A DNA stretch of 64,000 nt from Synechococcus sp. JA-2-3B'a(2-13) (GCF_000013225.1 NC_007776.1:949277-1013276), one strand, 5' to 3'. Numbered from the stretch's first letter, positions 1 through 9,597 are shown. A program made the numbers and translations. Notes: generated by a model not told the origin, from the letters alone.

Positions 1-1
1 C

Positions 2-1732
2 GCCCGTGAGGTGATCCTGCAGCCGGGGGGAAGAGGTTGGGGGGGCTGGGTGTTGCGGCGGCGGGTGCGAGAGGCGTTCGTTGCTGGATTGGGGGAGCGG
101 CAGGGGAATCTGTTGGCTTCCTTGGTGCTGGGATCCCGGGCCGCCCAATTGGATTTCGACTTGCAGGATGCCTTCCGGGAAATCGGCATGGCCCATGCGC
201 TGGCCGCCTCTGGGTTCCATGTGTCGCTGTTGGTGGGGGTGGTGTTTGTCCTAACACGGCGGTTGGCGGTGCGCCTGCAGCAGGGGAGCATCCTGGCGGT
301 GCTGGGGCTTTATACCGCCCTCACGGGGTTCAGCCCTTCGGTGTTGCGAGCGGCACTGATGGGGGCGGCGGCCATGCTGGTGCTGACGGAGCCGCGCCTG
401 GAAGGAAAGGTGAAGCTCAATCCCCTGGGGACGCTACTGGTGGCGGCAGTTTTGCTCTTAATCTACGAGCCGCTGTGGATTACAGACCTGGGGTTTCAGC
501 TCAGCTTTGCCGCCACCCTGGGCCTGCTGGTCGGAACAGCCCCAATTGTTTCCCGGCTGGACTTTTTGCCTCCGGCTGTGGCCACCGCCTTGGCCGTTCC
601 GCTGGCAGCCCAGATCTGGACCTTGCCGCTGCAAGTGGCCATCTTTGGCCGCATCCCCACCTACTCGCTGCTGGCCAACCCGCTGCTGCTGATTCTGCTA
701 GTGCCGCTGCTGGTGGCGGGGTTCGGGGTGGCGTTTGGGGCTTTGCTCTGGCCGGGGCTGGGATCCCTGCTGGCCCGGCCCTTGACGTTTTTGATCACGC
801 CTTTAATCAACTGGGTGAACTGGATGGCCAGCTGGCCTCTGAGTTCCTACTACACCGGCCGGGTCTCCCTGCTCCAGTGCTTGCTCCTCTACGGGGCGCT
901 GGTGGCCCTAACCTTTTGGCCGCGGTGGCGACAGGCCTTCCGCTGGCAGGGCACAGCCCTGATCATGGCCGCCATCCTCCTGGGTCCAAGGATGTGGCCG
1001 GGGCCGCCGGTCCAAATTACCGCCTTGGCCAGTGGACGAATTCCCATCCTGGCCATTCAAGCGGAAGGGCGCCACCTCTTGCTCAACAGCGGGGATCCCC
1101 GTTTGGCAGAACGCACGGTGTTGCCCTTTTTGCGGCAGCAGGGCTTGCACCGTCTGGACGGGGCGGTGGCCATGACCTCCGCCGGCTCTGCCAATGGCGG
1201 CTGGGAGATCCTGCTGTCGGCTTTCTCCAAAGGAGTACGTCCCGCCAACGCGATTGGGCAATTCTGGGATGGGGGAGGGGCTAATGCGGCTTCCGAAAGT
1301 TACCTGCGTTCCCTTAGTGCCGTGCAAGCTGCCCAGATCCCCTATCAGGTGCTGCAGCCAGGCGATCGGATGCCTTTCTCGGAGCGGCTGCGGCTGCAAG
1401 CTGTCTACACCAATCCCCTGGTGTTGACACTGGAGGCTGAGGGATCCCATTGGCTGCTGCTGGGCTCTGCCGGCACCCATGTGCAAGTCGAGCTAACCGG
1501 ATCCCCGCTGATGCCGGCCCAGATCGACTGGCTGTGGTGGGACGGGGGATCCCTGATTTTGGATCTCCTGGAGCGCTTTCAGGTGCAGGCGGGCATTAGC
1601 TCTGGCTCTGTCGGCGAGACGGTGGTCACCTGGTTCCGGCAGAAACAACGACCCCTCTACGTAGCCGATCGGTCTGGAGCGGTAAGCTGGTCGCGGCGGG
1701 GAGTGCAAACCTTGAGGTCACAATTGGATTGA
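2..1732 (+). CDS. comEC: ComEC/Rec2-family DNA uptake channel protein, 5' partial
   Basis: This is an inner-membrane protein that moves single-stranded DNA into the cytoplasm during natural transformation. The frame is open to the left edge of the window, so the N-terminus is missing; the first visible GTG is at 11. The competence-domain signature GMAHALAASGFHV is at about residues 59-71 counted from that GTG. Many hydrophobic segments follow, up to about residue 325. The C-terminal 240 residues have the outline of the metallo-beta-lactamase-like domain found in ComEC (LLLNSGD, then a PFLRQQGLHRLDG stretch). However, the position where metal-binding His and Asp residues are expected reads TSAGSANGG, so the domain looks catalytically degenerate. 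A comF gene 4 kb downstream is a second competence-associated gene, but on the other strand. The family call is strong. Confidence 0.9.
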   Translation, partial: AREVILQPGGRGWGGWVLRRRVREAFVAGLGERQGNLLASLVLGSRAAQLDFDLQDAFREIGMAHALAASGFHVSLLVGVVFVLTRRLAVRLQQGSILAVLGLYTALTGFSPSVLRAALMGAAAMLVLTEPRLEGKVKLNPLGTLLVAAVLLLIYEPLWITDLGFQLSFAATLGLLVGTAPIVSRLDFLPPAVATALAVPLAAQIWTLPLQVAIFGRIPTYSLLANPLLLILLVPLLVAGFGVAFGALLWPGLGSLLARPLTFLITPLINWVNWMASWPLSSYYTGRVSLLQCLLLYGALVALTFWPRWRQAFRWQGTALIMAAILLGPRMWPGPPVQITALASGRIPILAIQAEGRHLLLNSGDPRLAERTVLPFLRQQGLHRLDGAVAMTSAGSANGGWEILLSAFSKGVRPANAIGQFWDGGGANAASESYLRSLSAVQAAQIPYQVLQPGDRMPFSERLRLQAVYTNPLVLTLEAEGSHWLLLGSAGTHVQVELTGSPLMPAQIDWLWWDGGSLILDLLERFQVQAGISSGSVGETVVTWFRQKQRPLYVADRSGAVSWSRRGVQTLRSQLD

Positions 1733-1914
1733 GCAGCGCTGTAGTCTGGGGTACAAACTCGGTAGAATTCGAGCAAAAAAGCTTGCAGCTTCCCAAACAA
1801 AGTGGGAGAGAGGCTAGCAGGGCAAGGCGGCGGGGGATGTCTTAGACATGTTCAGAGTAGCTACAGAGGAATAGCTACAGAAGCCGATCCCGCATTCGTC
1901 CACAGAGGGTACCC

Positions 1915-2190
1915 CTACACCTGCAGCGGTTCCCTGGGACAAGCGGGCAGTTGCCAGCACATCTCCAGCCAGCTTTTTAGCTCCTCAGGTTGGCCCATGA
2001 GGCTCATTTCCACCAGCAGAATGGCGGCTCGGTCGGCGGCTCCTTTGGATCCCAGACGAATCAAGGCAGACAGGCTTTCTTCCCGCCAGCAGACGGATAC
2101 CCCCTGCCGGATCAAGGCCCGGGCGGCAACGGGGATGCACGAGAGTGGCACTTGGATGTCCCGCCGCTCGTAATCGGGAATGGACAGCAT
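1915..2190 (-). CDS. Small hypothetical protein (91 aa)
   Basis: A short reading frame whose product begins MLSIPDYERRDIQVPLSC. It has a balanced composition and an amphipathic helical middle, with no transmembrane segment and no motif I recognise. The ATG at 2190 is chosen over a TTG at 2199. It lies alone between comEC and the SPFH genes, on the opposite strand from both. It reads more like a real protein than the competing frames on the plus strand, which are rich in Gly, Gln and His. No function can be assigned. Confidence 0.5.
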   Translation of the reverse strand: MLSIPDYERRDIQVPLSCIPVAARALIRQGVSVCWREESLSALIRLGSKGAADRAAILLVEMSLMGQPEELKSWLEMCWQLPACPREPLQV

Positions 2191-2438
2191 GAACGGCAAC
2201 CCAAATCTTTATTATGTCTTAATCTTCTTCCCTTTTCGCCTGTCCGTCACGGGTCTTTGCAAAGTATGAAGTGATCTTTTGTGAACTTTGTAGAGTTCTC
2301 GACATCGTTGAGAACAGTGGGCGAGCAAGCGCGGGATCTCTCGCGGGATCCCTGGAGAAAACTTAAAAGATAGCGGCGATTTCTCAGCCTCATTTCCCCA
2401 CAGCCGCGAGAATGGCTGCATGCGCAGGAGATGGGGAG

Positions 2439-3242
2439 ATGCGAGCAGAAGGTTGGGAGAGGCGAGTTGGTCGCTGGTTGCCCAAGGCCACCCTTGCCGG
2501 AGCCGTATTGATCCTGGTGGCAATGGGCAGGCCGCTGCGATTGGTGGGCAACGGAGAAAATATGGTGGTGTTCACCTGGGGAGGGGGGGTGAGCCCGATG
2601 GCTTTGCAGCCTGGTCTCCATTGGGTGCCGCCTTTTGTCTCGCGCACGGTTACCTTCGATGTAAAAACGCAGGCCCTCACCTGGAAGGACAAAGACCCGA
2701 CTGCCTACGCGCCGCGGCTGGTGGCCCTTTCTCAGGATGGGCAGCAGATTGCGGCTGAGGCGACGCTGCAGTTTCGCATTGTGGACGCCCCCAAGGTCTA
2801 TACGCAACTGGGGGAAAATTACCTGGATCGCATCGCCCCCATCGTCCGGTCGGTCATTCTGAATGAGACCAGCGGCTTTTCTGCCCAGGCTCTGTATTCC
2901 ACGGAGCGCCCGCTGCTGCAAGGACAAATTCGGGAACGGGTGGCTCTTCTGCTGAAGGAATACGGCATCGAGGTTTTGGATTTTCTGCTGCGGGATGTGG
3001 ATTTCGATCCTGATTTCGTAGCGGCCATTGAGGCAAAAACCATTGCCGAAAATCAACTGGCGCAAAAGCAATTTGAGATCGAGCAGGCCCGCCAAGATGC
3101 CCGCACCATCATTTCTCAAGCGGAGGCAGAAGCCGGTCAATTGAGAGCCAAAGCACAGGCCCTCACCCAAAATCCGCAGTACCTAGAGGTGGTGAAAGCC
3201 ACAGTACTGGGATCCCGCCTGGAAACTTTGATCACCAAATAA
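2439..3242 (+). CDS. SPFH/band 7 (prohibitin-like) membrane protein
   Basis: A membrane-anchored scaffold of the stomatin/prohibitin superfamily. Such proteins form large rings that organise membrane microdomains or chaperone membrane proteins. One hydrophobic segment near the N-terminus (KATLAGAVLILVAMG) is followed by the SPFH domain, with LQPGLHWVPPF and a repeated beta pattern. The C-terminal part is Ala/Glu/Gln-rich and probably a coiled-coil helix (AENQLAQKQFEIEQARQDA). The ATG at 2439 is preferred to the one at 2412 because GGAG and GGGAG runs precede it. A second SPFH gene follows 80 bp downstream on the same strand, so the two may be co-transcribed and assemble together. The exact role in the cell is unknown. 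Confidence 0.85.
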   Translation: MRAEGWERRVGRWLPKATLAGAVLILVAMGRPLRLVGNGENMVVFTWGGGVSPMALQPGLHWVPPFVSRTVTFDVKTQALTWKDKDPTAYAPRLVALSQDGQQIAAEATLQFRIVDAPKVYTQLGENYLDRIAPIVRSVILNETSGFSAQALYSTERPLLQGQIRERVALLLKEYGIEVLDFLLRDVDFDPDFVAAIEAKTIAENQLAQKQFEIEQARQDARTIISQAEAEAGQLRAKAQALTQNPQYLEVVKATVLGSRLETLITK

Positions 3243-3322
3243 CTCAACAGGAAATCAATCCTTTTAGCCTGTCCCCAATTTCCTCAGCTCTTCTCACCGA
3301 CCCTAAAACGGGAGCAGCCGCC

Positions 3323-4261
3323 ATGTATCCAACAGGAGAAACACCCCAAAGCAGAGTGGGTTGGTTAACCGTAGGAGGGATCGCCGTCTTGGCGGCCCTG
3401 GGAGTGCTCCGCTCTTGCCTGTACGTCACTTTGCCCGGACATGCCACTGTAGTTTTCAATACCTTTTCCGGGCTGCAAAAGGGGCGGGTAGAATTGCCGG
3501 GGGTCATCTTCCGGATTCCAGGGATCGAGACGCCGATCACCTACACCGTGCTCACCCGCGTTTGGGAGTTTACCAACGACCCTGCCTCGGCCAATGCCAT
3601 CAGCAACGCCATCACCGTGAACACCGCCGATGGACAAGCCTTTGCCATCGATGTGGCCATTGCCCTCAAGCCCAACCTCGCCACTTTGGACGAGCTGCAC
3701 GCCAGCATCGGCGAGAACTATCTTTCCACGGTGGTGGTGCCGGTGGTGCGCTCCAAAATCCGGGATATCTCCGCCTCTTTCAATTCGGAAGACTTTTACC
3801 GGAAAAGCCAGCGGGCTGCCATCGAACAACGAGCGCTGGACTTGATTCGCCAAGAGATGCCTACTGTCAACCGCGATGGCCAAACCCTGCCTCTGGTGCA
3901 GGTGGAGGGCCTGTTTCTGGGCAACCCCAATTTCCCACAAGCCTTAAGAGACTCGATTGAACGCAAACAGGTGGCCTCGATTACAGCACAAACGGCGGCA
4001 GTGCGGGCGCAAATTCAGGAAAAAGAGACCGAGCGGCTGCTGATCTTGGCGGCGGCCAACCAGCGGGCCATTGAGCTGAAAGGACAAGCGGCAGCGCAGA
4101 ACGCGCAACTGGCGGATCTGCTGTTCTACGAGAAGCTGCAAGAGCGCATCCAAAACCCGACGGGCTCGCTGCCCCGTTTGCGCATCATCCGCGTCGAGGG
4201 AGATGCCACCGTGTTTCTCAATGTGGATCCCCATCAGGCAGCCCTGCAAAGAGGGCAGTAG
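3323..4261 (+). CDS. SPFH/band 7 (prohibitin-like) membrane protein, second copy
   Basis: A second SPFH-domain protein of 312 residues. A short N-terminal stretch leads into a hydrophobic helix (VGGIAVLAALGVLRSCLYV). The band 7 core comes next, with LPGVIFRIPGIE and a conserved stretch shared with its upstream neighbour (GENYLSTVVVPVVRSKI here, GENYLDRIAPIVRSVI there). A long helical tail with QEKETERLLILAAANQRA follows. A GGGAG run about 10 bases upstream supports the ATG. The shared core pattern with the preceding gene suggests an old tandem duplication that has diverged widely. Heteromeric assembly of the two products is an inference from adjacency. Confidence 0.85.
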   Translation: MYPTGETPQSRVGWLTVGGIAVLAALGVLRSCLYVTLPGHATVVFNTFSGLQKGRVELPGVIFRIPGIETPITYTVLTRVWEFTNDPASANAISNAITVNTADGQAFAIDVAIALKPNLATLDELHASIGENYLSTVVVPVVRSKIRDISASFNSEDFYRKSQRAAIEQRALDLIRQEMPTVNRDGQTLPLVQVEGLFLGNPNFPQALRDSIERKQVASITAQTAAVRAQIQEKETERLLILAAANQRAIELKGQAAAQNAQLADLLFYEKLQERIQNPTGSLPRLRIIRVEGDATVFLNVDPHQAALQRGQ

Positions 4262-4282
4262 GTTCAGCGAAGTTGCGGAGTA

Positions 4283-4357
4283 CAGACTTAAAAGTCTGAG
4301 TATAAAGTGTGTCCAGATCTGAAGGCGAAGGGATGTCATTCGAGTTCGTTGACATCC
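4283..4357. repeat. Two inverted repeats between the SPFH and HD-GYP genes
   Basis: CAGACTT (4283-4289) and AAGTCTG (4292-4298) form a 7-base palindrome with two bases between the arms, as an operator might. GGATGTCA (4331-4338) and TGACATCC (4350-4357) form a perfect 8-base stem with an 11-base loop. GGATGTCA is also the terminal sequence of the TnpB-relic right end at 43255-43262, so the second hairpin may be a remnant of IS200/IS605-type ends. Neither function is proven. Confidence 0.5.
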
Positions 4358-4454
4358 TACCGCCAGGGGTCTGGGCTGGGATCCCTCGTAGAGTTGCGCC
4401 GAATCCGGCTGAGGGGGAAAGCTCGCACTCGATGCAAGGCTAGGTTTTACCACC

Positions 4455-5480
4455 ATGAACTCCCACCTGATCCACACCCCCTTTCCCCGCCTAAACCCGA
4501 AGCTGGCGGAGGCGGATCATGTTTTGGTGGTGGACGATCAGGCCAGCAGCCGCCTCTACATCGGTGAGCTGTTGCGGTCGGCCCACTTCCGCGTGAGCGA
4601 GGCCACCAACGGCGAAGAGGCTTTGGAGGCTGTGGAGCGGCTTCGGCCAGACTTGGTGCTGTTGGATGTGCTGATGCCGAACATGAGCGGGTTCGATGTC
4701 TGCCGGCAACTGAAGGCCAATGAGCTGACCCGCCTGATCCCCGTTGTGCTGATCACTGCCCTGACCGACCGCTCCAATCGCCTGATGGGGATGCAGGTGG
4801 GGGCCGACGACATTTTGACCAAGCCCTTCGATCACGTGGAGCTGCTGGCGCGGGTACGCTCATCCATCCACCAAAAGCGCTTGAACGAAGACCTGGATCA
4901 CGCTGCCGGGGTGTTGTTTGCCATTGCCCGCGCTGTGGAGAGCCGGGATCCCATCACGGGTGACCATTGCGAACGCTTGGTGGCCATGGGGGAACAGTTT
5001 GGCCGTTACTTGGGGCTGTCTCGTCAACAGATCAAGGCCCTGCGCTGGGGCGGCTACCTGCACGACATCGGCAAAGTCGGGATCCCGGATGCGATTTTGT
5101 GCAAGCAGGGCAAGCATACCCCGGAAGAATGGGAGATCATGAAATCCCACGTCTTGATTGGCGAAGACATTTGTCGGGGCTTGCGCACCATGCAGGATGT
5201 GCTGCCGATCATCCGCCACCACCACGAGCGTTGGGATGGCAGCGGCTACCCGGATGGGCTGGCAGGCGAAGAGATTCCCCTGTTGGCCCGCGTCTTTCAG
5301 GTGATCGACATTTTCGACGCTCTGACCTCTCCTCGCCCCTACAAACCGGCCTTGACCGCCGAACAGGCCCTGGAAGTGCTGCGGGAGGAAACCCGCAAGG
5401 GCTGGCGGGATCCGAACTTGGTGCGCGAGTTTTGTGACTTTATGTTTGTTACGGCCTTTAATTTGCTGGAGGCGGGATAG
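4455..5480 (+). CDS. Response regulator with HD-GYP output domain (likely cyclic-di-GMP phosphodiesterase)
   Basis: A two-domain cytoplasmic signalling protein of 341 residues. The N-terminal receiver domain has the acidic pocket (VVDDQ), the phospho-acceptor aspartate in LVLLDVLMPNMSGFD, the switch threonine (ITALTD) and the lysine in LTKPFD. The C-terminal HD-GYP domain has the metal-binding HDIGKVGIPDAIL and the HHERWDGSGYPDGL motif with GYP intact, so activity against cyclic-di-GMP is expected. No partner histidine kinase is adjacent. The gene ends 23 bases inside the convergent comF gene. The start ATG has no strong ribosome-binding site, but the receiver domain begins soon after it. Confidence 0.9.
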   Translation: MNSHLIHTPFPRLNPKLAEADHVLVVDDQASSRLYIGELLRSAHFRVSEATNGEEALEAVERLRPDLVLLDVLMPNMSGFDVCRQLKANELTRLIPVVLITALTDRSNRLMGMQVGADDILTKPFDHVELLARVRSSIHQKRLNEDLDHAAGVLFAIARAVESRDPITGDHCERLVAMGEQFGRYLGLSRQQIKALRWGGYLHDIGKVGIPDAILCKQGKHTPEEWEIMKSHVLIGEDICRGLRTMQDVLPIIRHHHERWDGSGYPDGLAGEEIPLLARVFQVIDIFDALTSPRPYKPALTAEQALEVLREETRKGWRDPNLVREFCDFMFVTAFNLLEAG

Positions 5481-6150
5481 GGTCTGGAGGGCCGGGCCAG
5501 TCTGGAGAGGCGGCTTTTGGGGTTTGAGCGGCAACGATTACCCCGGCTACACGGATCCCGGCAGCGGCCAATACCTGCTGGGCGGCTTGCACAGTAGAGC
5601 CGGTGGTGTAGATGTCATCCACCAGCAACACCGGTGTGGCCGGAACTTGTTTCAGGGCAAAGGCCCCGGCCAAGTTGTGCTGTCGTTGCAGCGGGTTGAG
5701 CTCATATTGAGCCGCTGTGGCCCGCACCCGCACCAGAGCCTCAGGCCAATGTCTCAGACCTGTCCGCTGGCAAAAGGCTTGGCTGATCAAGGCGGCTTGG
5801 TTGTAGCCCCGCTGCCGCAGCCGCTCTGCATGCAGAGGGATGGGCACCACCGTGTAGGCCCCAGGGGAGCCTAAAGAGGTGGACTGGCTTTCGACCCAAC
5901 GGGATCCCAGCCATTCTCCCAAAACCGAGCCAATGCGCCGTTGTCCTTCGTACTTCAGGCAATAGATGGCCCTGCGCAGCGCCCCCCGGTGGATCCCCCA
6001 GGCGTAAAGTGGCCAAGGCGAGGTGGTGACTGGCCAAGTGGCAAGGCGCTCCGCCTGCAACCGCCTTTGACAGTCTTGACAGAACACGGCCTTGGCAGGG
6101 CGCCGGCAAAGCGGACATGGAGGCACAATCCACCAATCTAACCAGCCCAT
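5458..6150 (-). CDS. comF: ComF-family phosphoribosyltransferase-like protein
   Basis: A cytoplasmic protein of the ComF/GntX family, often needed for DNA uptake. An N-terminal zinc-ribbon has two Cys pairs (CPLCRRP and FCQDCQRR). The C-terminal type I phosphoribosyltransferase fold shows the PRPP loop (PVLLVDDIYTTGSTVQAA at about residues 173-190). The length of 230 residues is typical. The 3' end overlaps the convergent HD-GYP gene by 23 bases. It is divergent from the str operon, with about 210 bases between for both promoters. Confidence 0.88.
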   Translation of the reverse strand: MGWLDWWIVPPCPLCRRPAKAVFCQDCQRRLQAERLATWPVTTSPWPLYAWGIHRGALRRAIYCLKYEGQRRIGSVLGEWLGSRWVESQSTSLGSPGAYTVVPIPLHAERLRQRGYNQAALISQAFCQRTGLRHWPEALVRVRATAAQYELNPLQRQHNLAGAFALKQVPATPVLLVDDIYTTGSTVQAAQQVLAAAGIRVAGVIVAAQTPKAASPDWPGPPDPIPPPAN

Positions 6151-6303
6151 CGTCTGCTAGGGATCCTTTCTGGTGTGCAGAGTCTCCTAAAAAGCTGAGG
6201 CAAGGGGGGAACGAGGCCGAAATTCAGACTCGGCCAGGCTAACAGCCCAGCAGTCCATCCCCAAGTTGACGCTGGGATCCCGCCTTGCTAGGATTCAATA
6301 TCG

Positions 6304-6326
6304 CCGGATAATTCAACCGGATAATT
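6304..6326. promoter_or_regulatory. AT-rich direct repeat upstream of the str operon
   Basis: CCGGATAATT occurs twice (6304-6313 and 6317-6326) with CAA between, directly before the AT-rich run TTTAAAATTTAAG that leads to rpsL. The position, 34-56 bases before the start codon, and the base composition suggest promoter or regulator-binding sequence. A -35/-10 pair cannot be fixed by eye. Confidence 0.4.
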
Positions 6327-6359
6327 TAAAATTTAAGTCGTGACCTTCTCTGCCAGCCC

Positions 6360-6767
6360 ATGCCCACCATTCAGCAACTGATCCGTGAGGAGCGCAGCGT
6401 TGCCGCTCGCAAGACCAAGTCTCCTGCCCTGAAGGCTTGTCCACAGCGGCGGGGGGTTTGCACCCGAGTGTACACGACAACGCCCAAAAAGCCCAACTCG
6501 GCCCTGAGAAAAGTGGCTCGCGTTCGCCTCACTTCCGGCTTTGAGGTCACCGCTTACATTCCCGGCATCGGCCACAACCTGCAGGAGCACTCTGTGGTCA
6601 TGATTCGCGGTGGGCGGGTTAAGGATTTGCCCGGCGTGCGTTACCACATTATCCGGGGTACCCTCGACGCTGCAGGGGTCAAAGACCGCAAACAAGGCCG
6701 CTCCAAATACGGGGCGAAACGGCCCAAGCCGGGCCAAGCTCCAGCCGCCGCTGGCAAGAAAAAATAG
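6360..6767 (+). CDS. rpsL: 30S ribosomal protein S12
   Basis: First gene of the str operon. The protein lies at the decoding centre of the small subunit. The sequence is highly conserved: [12 protein letters not shown] at the start, [17 protein letters not shown] in the middle, [18 protein letters not shown], and a basic tail ending AGKKK. The length is 135 residues, slightly longer than bacterial norms because of an Ala/Pro/Lys-rich C-terminal extension. The conserved lysine in KKPNS, the site of streptomycin-resistance changes in other bacteria, is wild type. Gene order rpsL-rpsG-fusA-tuf-rpsJ follows on one strand. Confidence 0.98.
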
Positions 6768-6850
6768 CTTTGCCCTCACCCTCAACCCTCCATATCCCAC
6801 TCGTCATCTTTCTTTCTGCCATCCCCATCTGAACAAGCAACCCAGCTCCT

Positions 6851-7321
6851 ATGTCTCGCCGCAACCGTGCCCCTCGTCGTGATGTGCCCCCGGATCCCAA
6901 GTATGGGAGCCGTCTGGTTACCATGCTGATCCGCAAGTTGATGATGAGGGGTAAGGCATCCCTGGCTGCCAGGATCCTCTATGAAGCTCTGGACATTGTG
7001 CGGGAGCGCACCGGCCAAGACCCACTGCCCTTGCTGGAAAATGCTGTTCGCAACGCCACCCCACTGGTGGAGGTGAAAGCCCGCCGGGTGGGCGGAGCCA
7101 CTTATCAGGTGCCTGTGGAGGTGAGAGGAGAGCGGGGCACTTCCCTAGCGCTGCGCTGGTTGGTGACCTTTTCGCGCACTCGTCCAGGTCGCACCATGGC
7201 CGCCAAGTTGGCCAATGAGCTGATCGATGCAGCCAACGAAACCGGCAGCGCCATTCGACGGCGGGAAGAGGTGCATCGCATGGCCGAGGCCAACAAAGCC
7301 TTTGCCCACTACCGCTACTGA
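6851..7321 (+). CDS. rpsG: 30S ribosomal protein S7
   Basis: A 156-residue small-subunit assembly protein that binds the 3' major domain of 16S rRNA. It opens [20 protein letters not shown] and contains the conserved [11 protein letters not shown] and [21 protein letters not shown] segments. It lies 83 bases after rpsL and about 150 bases before the chosen fusA start, in the same operon. Length and sequence are standard for the family. Confidence 0.98.
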   Translation: MSRRNRAPRRDVPPDPKYGSRLVTMLIRKLMMRGKASLAARILYEALDIVRERTGQDPLPLLENAVRNATPLVEVKARRVGGATYQVPVEVRGERGTSLALRWLVTFSRTRPGRTMAAKLANELIDAANETGSAIRRREEVHRMAEANKAFAHYRY

Positions 7322-7473
7322 ATTAGCCTGCGGAGCAGTGGAGACTTTTGGGATCCCTGTTCTGCCCAGCCCGAGTTCCAGCGAGGTGGAGAAAAATCGG
7401 CAAAAAAGATTAGAATTGTAAAGGATTTTTTAGTTTGCCCAAGTCGCAGGGCGACGAGGATTGGGAGGTTGAC

Positions 7474-9597
7474 GTGGCACGCACAGTTCCCCTAGAACGA
7501 GTCCGAAACATCGGCATCGCGGCTCACATCGATGCTGGCAAGACCACGACCACAGAGCGGATTCTCTTCTACTCCGGTCTGGTGCACAAAATTGGCGAAG
7601 TTCACGACGGAACTGCGGTCACCGATTGGATGGCCCAGGAGCGGGAGCGGGGCATCACCATCACCGCTGCGGCCATCACCACCCGTTGGACTAAGCGGGA
7701 TCCCGCAAATCCTTCCCAGCCCCTCTCCGGCGCACCGGAGTACACCATCAACATCATCGATACTCCTGGGCACGTCGATTTCACCATTGAAGTTGAGCGC
7801 TCCATGCGGGTGCTGGATGGGGTGATCGCCGTCTTTGACTCGGTGGGCGGCGTGCAGCCTCAGTCTGAGACCGTCTGGCGGCAAGCCAATCGTTACAATG
7901 TGCCCCGCATTGCCTTCGTCAACAAAATGGATCGCATGGGGGCCAATTTCCTCAAGGTTTACAACCAGATCCGGGAGCGCCTCAAGGCCAATGCTGTGCC
8001 CATCCAACTGCCCATCGGTGCCGAAGACGGGTTTTGCGGCATTGTTGACTTGGTGCGGATGCAAGCCCGCATTTATATGGATGAGATCGGCAAAGACATT
8101 CGTCCAGCCCCCATCCCTGAGGAGATGAAAGATCTCGTGGCAGAGTATCGGGCCAAGCTGGTGGAAGCAGTGGCCGAGACGGACGAAGCTCTGATGGAAA
8201 AGTACTTCGCCGAAGAAGATCTGAGCGAAGCCGACTTGATGGCGGGTCTGCGCAAAGGCACGATCAGCGGCCAAATTGTGCCCATGCTGTGTGGCTCTGC
8301 CTTCAAGAACAAGGGAGTCCAGATGCTGCTGGATGCGGTGGTGGATTACCTGCCCTCGCCTGTGGATATTCCGGCCATCAAGGGGGTGCTGCCAGATGGC
8401 TCAGAAGTGTCCCGCCGTGCCAGCGACGATGAGCCCTTCTCCGCCCTGGCCTTCAAGTTGATGAGTGATAAGTACGGGGATCTCACCTTTATTCGCGTCT
8501 ACTCGGGGGTGTTGACCAAAGGTACTTATGTGCTCAACTCCACCAAGAACAAGAAGGAGCGAATTTCGCGGTTGGTGGTGCTGAAGGCCGATGAACGCTT
8601 GGACGTGGATGAGCTGCGGGCAGGAGATCTGGGAGCTGTGGTGGGCCTCAAGGACACCACCACCGGAGACACCCTCTGCGACGAAAATGCGCCGGTGATC
8701 CTGGAGTCTCTGTTTATCCCAGAGCCGGTGATCTCAGTAGCGGTAGAACCCAAAACCAAAGCCGATATCGATAAGCTCTCCAAGGCCCTGCAGGCCCTGG
8801 CCAAGGAGGATCCCACCTTCCGCGTGTCTGTGGATCCCGAGACCAATCAAACCATCATCTCTGGGATGGGCGAGCTGCACCTGGAGATCTTGGTGGATCG
8901 GATGCTGCGGGAGTTCAACGTAGAAGCCAATGTTGGCAACCCACAGGTGGCCTACCGCGAAACCATTCGCAAGCCGGTCAGCCGCGTGGAAGGCAAGTTT
9001 GTTCGCCAGAGCGGTGGCCGTGGCCAGTACGGCCATGTGGTGATCGACCTAGAGCCGGCGGAGCCGGGTACAGGGTTTGAGTTTGTTTCCAAAATTGTGG
9101 GTGGCGTCGTGCCCAAGGAATACATTGGGCCGGCTGAGCAAGGGATCCGAGAAGCCTGCGAATCCGGTGTGCTGGCGGGCTATCCCTTGATCGACATCCG
9201 CGCCACCCTGGTGGATGGCTCCTACCACGAGGTGGACTCCAGCGAAATGGCCTTCAAGATCGCCGGTTCGATGGCTCTGAAGGAGGCCGCTCGCAGGGCA
9301 AGCCCTACCCTGCTGGAGCCGATGATGAAGGTCGAGGTGGAAGTCCCTGAAGCCTTTGTGGGGGATGTCATCGGGGACATCAACGCCCGCCGCGGCCAGA
9401 TGGAGGGGATGAATACAGAAGGCGGCATTACCAAAGTCAATGCCAAAGTTCCCTTGGCGGAGATGTTTGGCTATGCCACCGACATTCGCTCCAAGACCCA
9501 GGGTCGAGGCACCTTCACGATGGAGTTCAGCCACTACGAGGAAGTTCCTCGCAGTATCGCCGAAGCCATCATTGCCAAAAACAAAGGAAATGAGTAG
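7474..9597 (+). CDS. fusA: Elongation factor G
   Basis: A translational GTPase that drives ribosome translocation. The G domain is complete: [20 protein letters not shown] and NKMD. Domains II to V follow in normal order, with the conserved [10 protein letters not shown] and [13 protein letters not shown] segments. The open frame extends upstream to a TTG at 7435. The GTG at 7474 is chosen because a GGGAGG run lies just upstream and it gives the family-typical beginning [20 protein letters not shown]. This yields 707 residues, close to the usual length. It is 31 bases from tuf. Confidence 0.97.
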   Translation: MARTVPLERVRNIGIAAHIDAGKTTTTERILFYSGLVHKIGEVHDGTAVTDWMAQERERGITITAAAITTRWTKRDPANPSQPLSGAPEYTINIIDTPGHVDFTIEVERSMRVLDGVIAVFDSVGGVQPQSETVWRQANRYNVPRIAFVNKMDRMGANFLKVYNQIRERLKANAVPIQLPIGAEDGFCGIVDLVRMQARIYMDEIGKDIRPAPIPEEMKDLVAEYRAKLVEAVAETDEALMEKYFAEEDLSEADLMAGLRKGTISGQIVPMLCGSAFKNKGVQMLLDAVVDYLPSPVDIPAIKGVLPDGSEVSRRASDDEPFSALAFKLMSDKYGDLTFIRVYSGVLTKGTYVLNSTKNKKERISRLVVLKADERLDVDELRAGDLGAVVGLKDTTTGDTLCDENAPVILESLFIPEPVISVAVEPKTKADIDKLSKALQALAKEDPTFRVSVDPETNQTIISGMGELHLEILVDRMLREFNVEANVGNPQVAYRETIRKPVSRVEGKFVRQSGGRGQYGHVVIDLEPAEPGTGFEFVSKIVGGVVPKEYIGPAEQGIREACESGVLAGYPLIDIRATLVDGSYHEVDSSEMAFKIAGSMALKEAARRASPTLLEPMMKVEVEVPEAFVGDVIGDINARRGQMEGMNTEGGITKVNAKVPLAEMFGYATDIRSKTQGRGTFTMEFSHYEEVPRSIAEAIIAKNKGNE

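Noticed and set aside
1858-1881. Two copies of TAGCTACAGA, 14 bases apart
   Set aside because: A two-copy 10-base repeat in a short spacer may be chance; no element or array continues it.
2247-3170. Minus-strand 307-residue open frame opposite the first SPFH gene
   Set aside because: The plus strand has a clear SPFH domain; the minus frame has low-complexity Gln/Arg/His-rich composition.
7435-7473. TTG start giving a longer EF-G
   Set aside because: The GTG at 7474 has a ribosome-binding site and yields the conserved family N-terminus.
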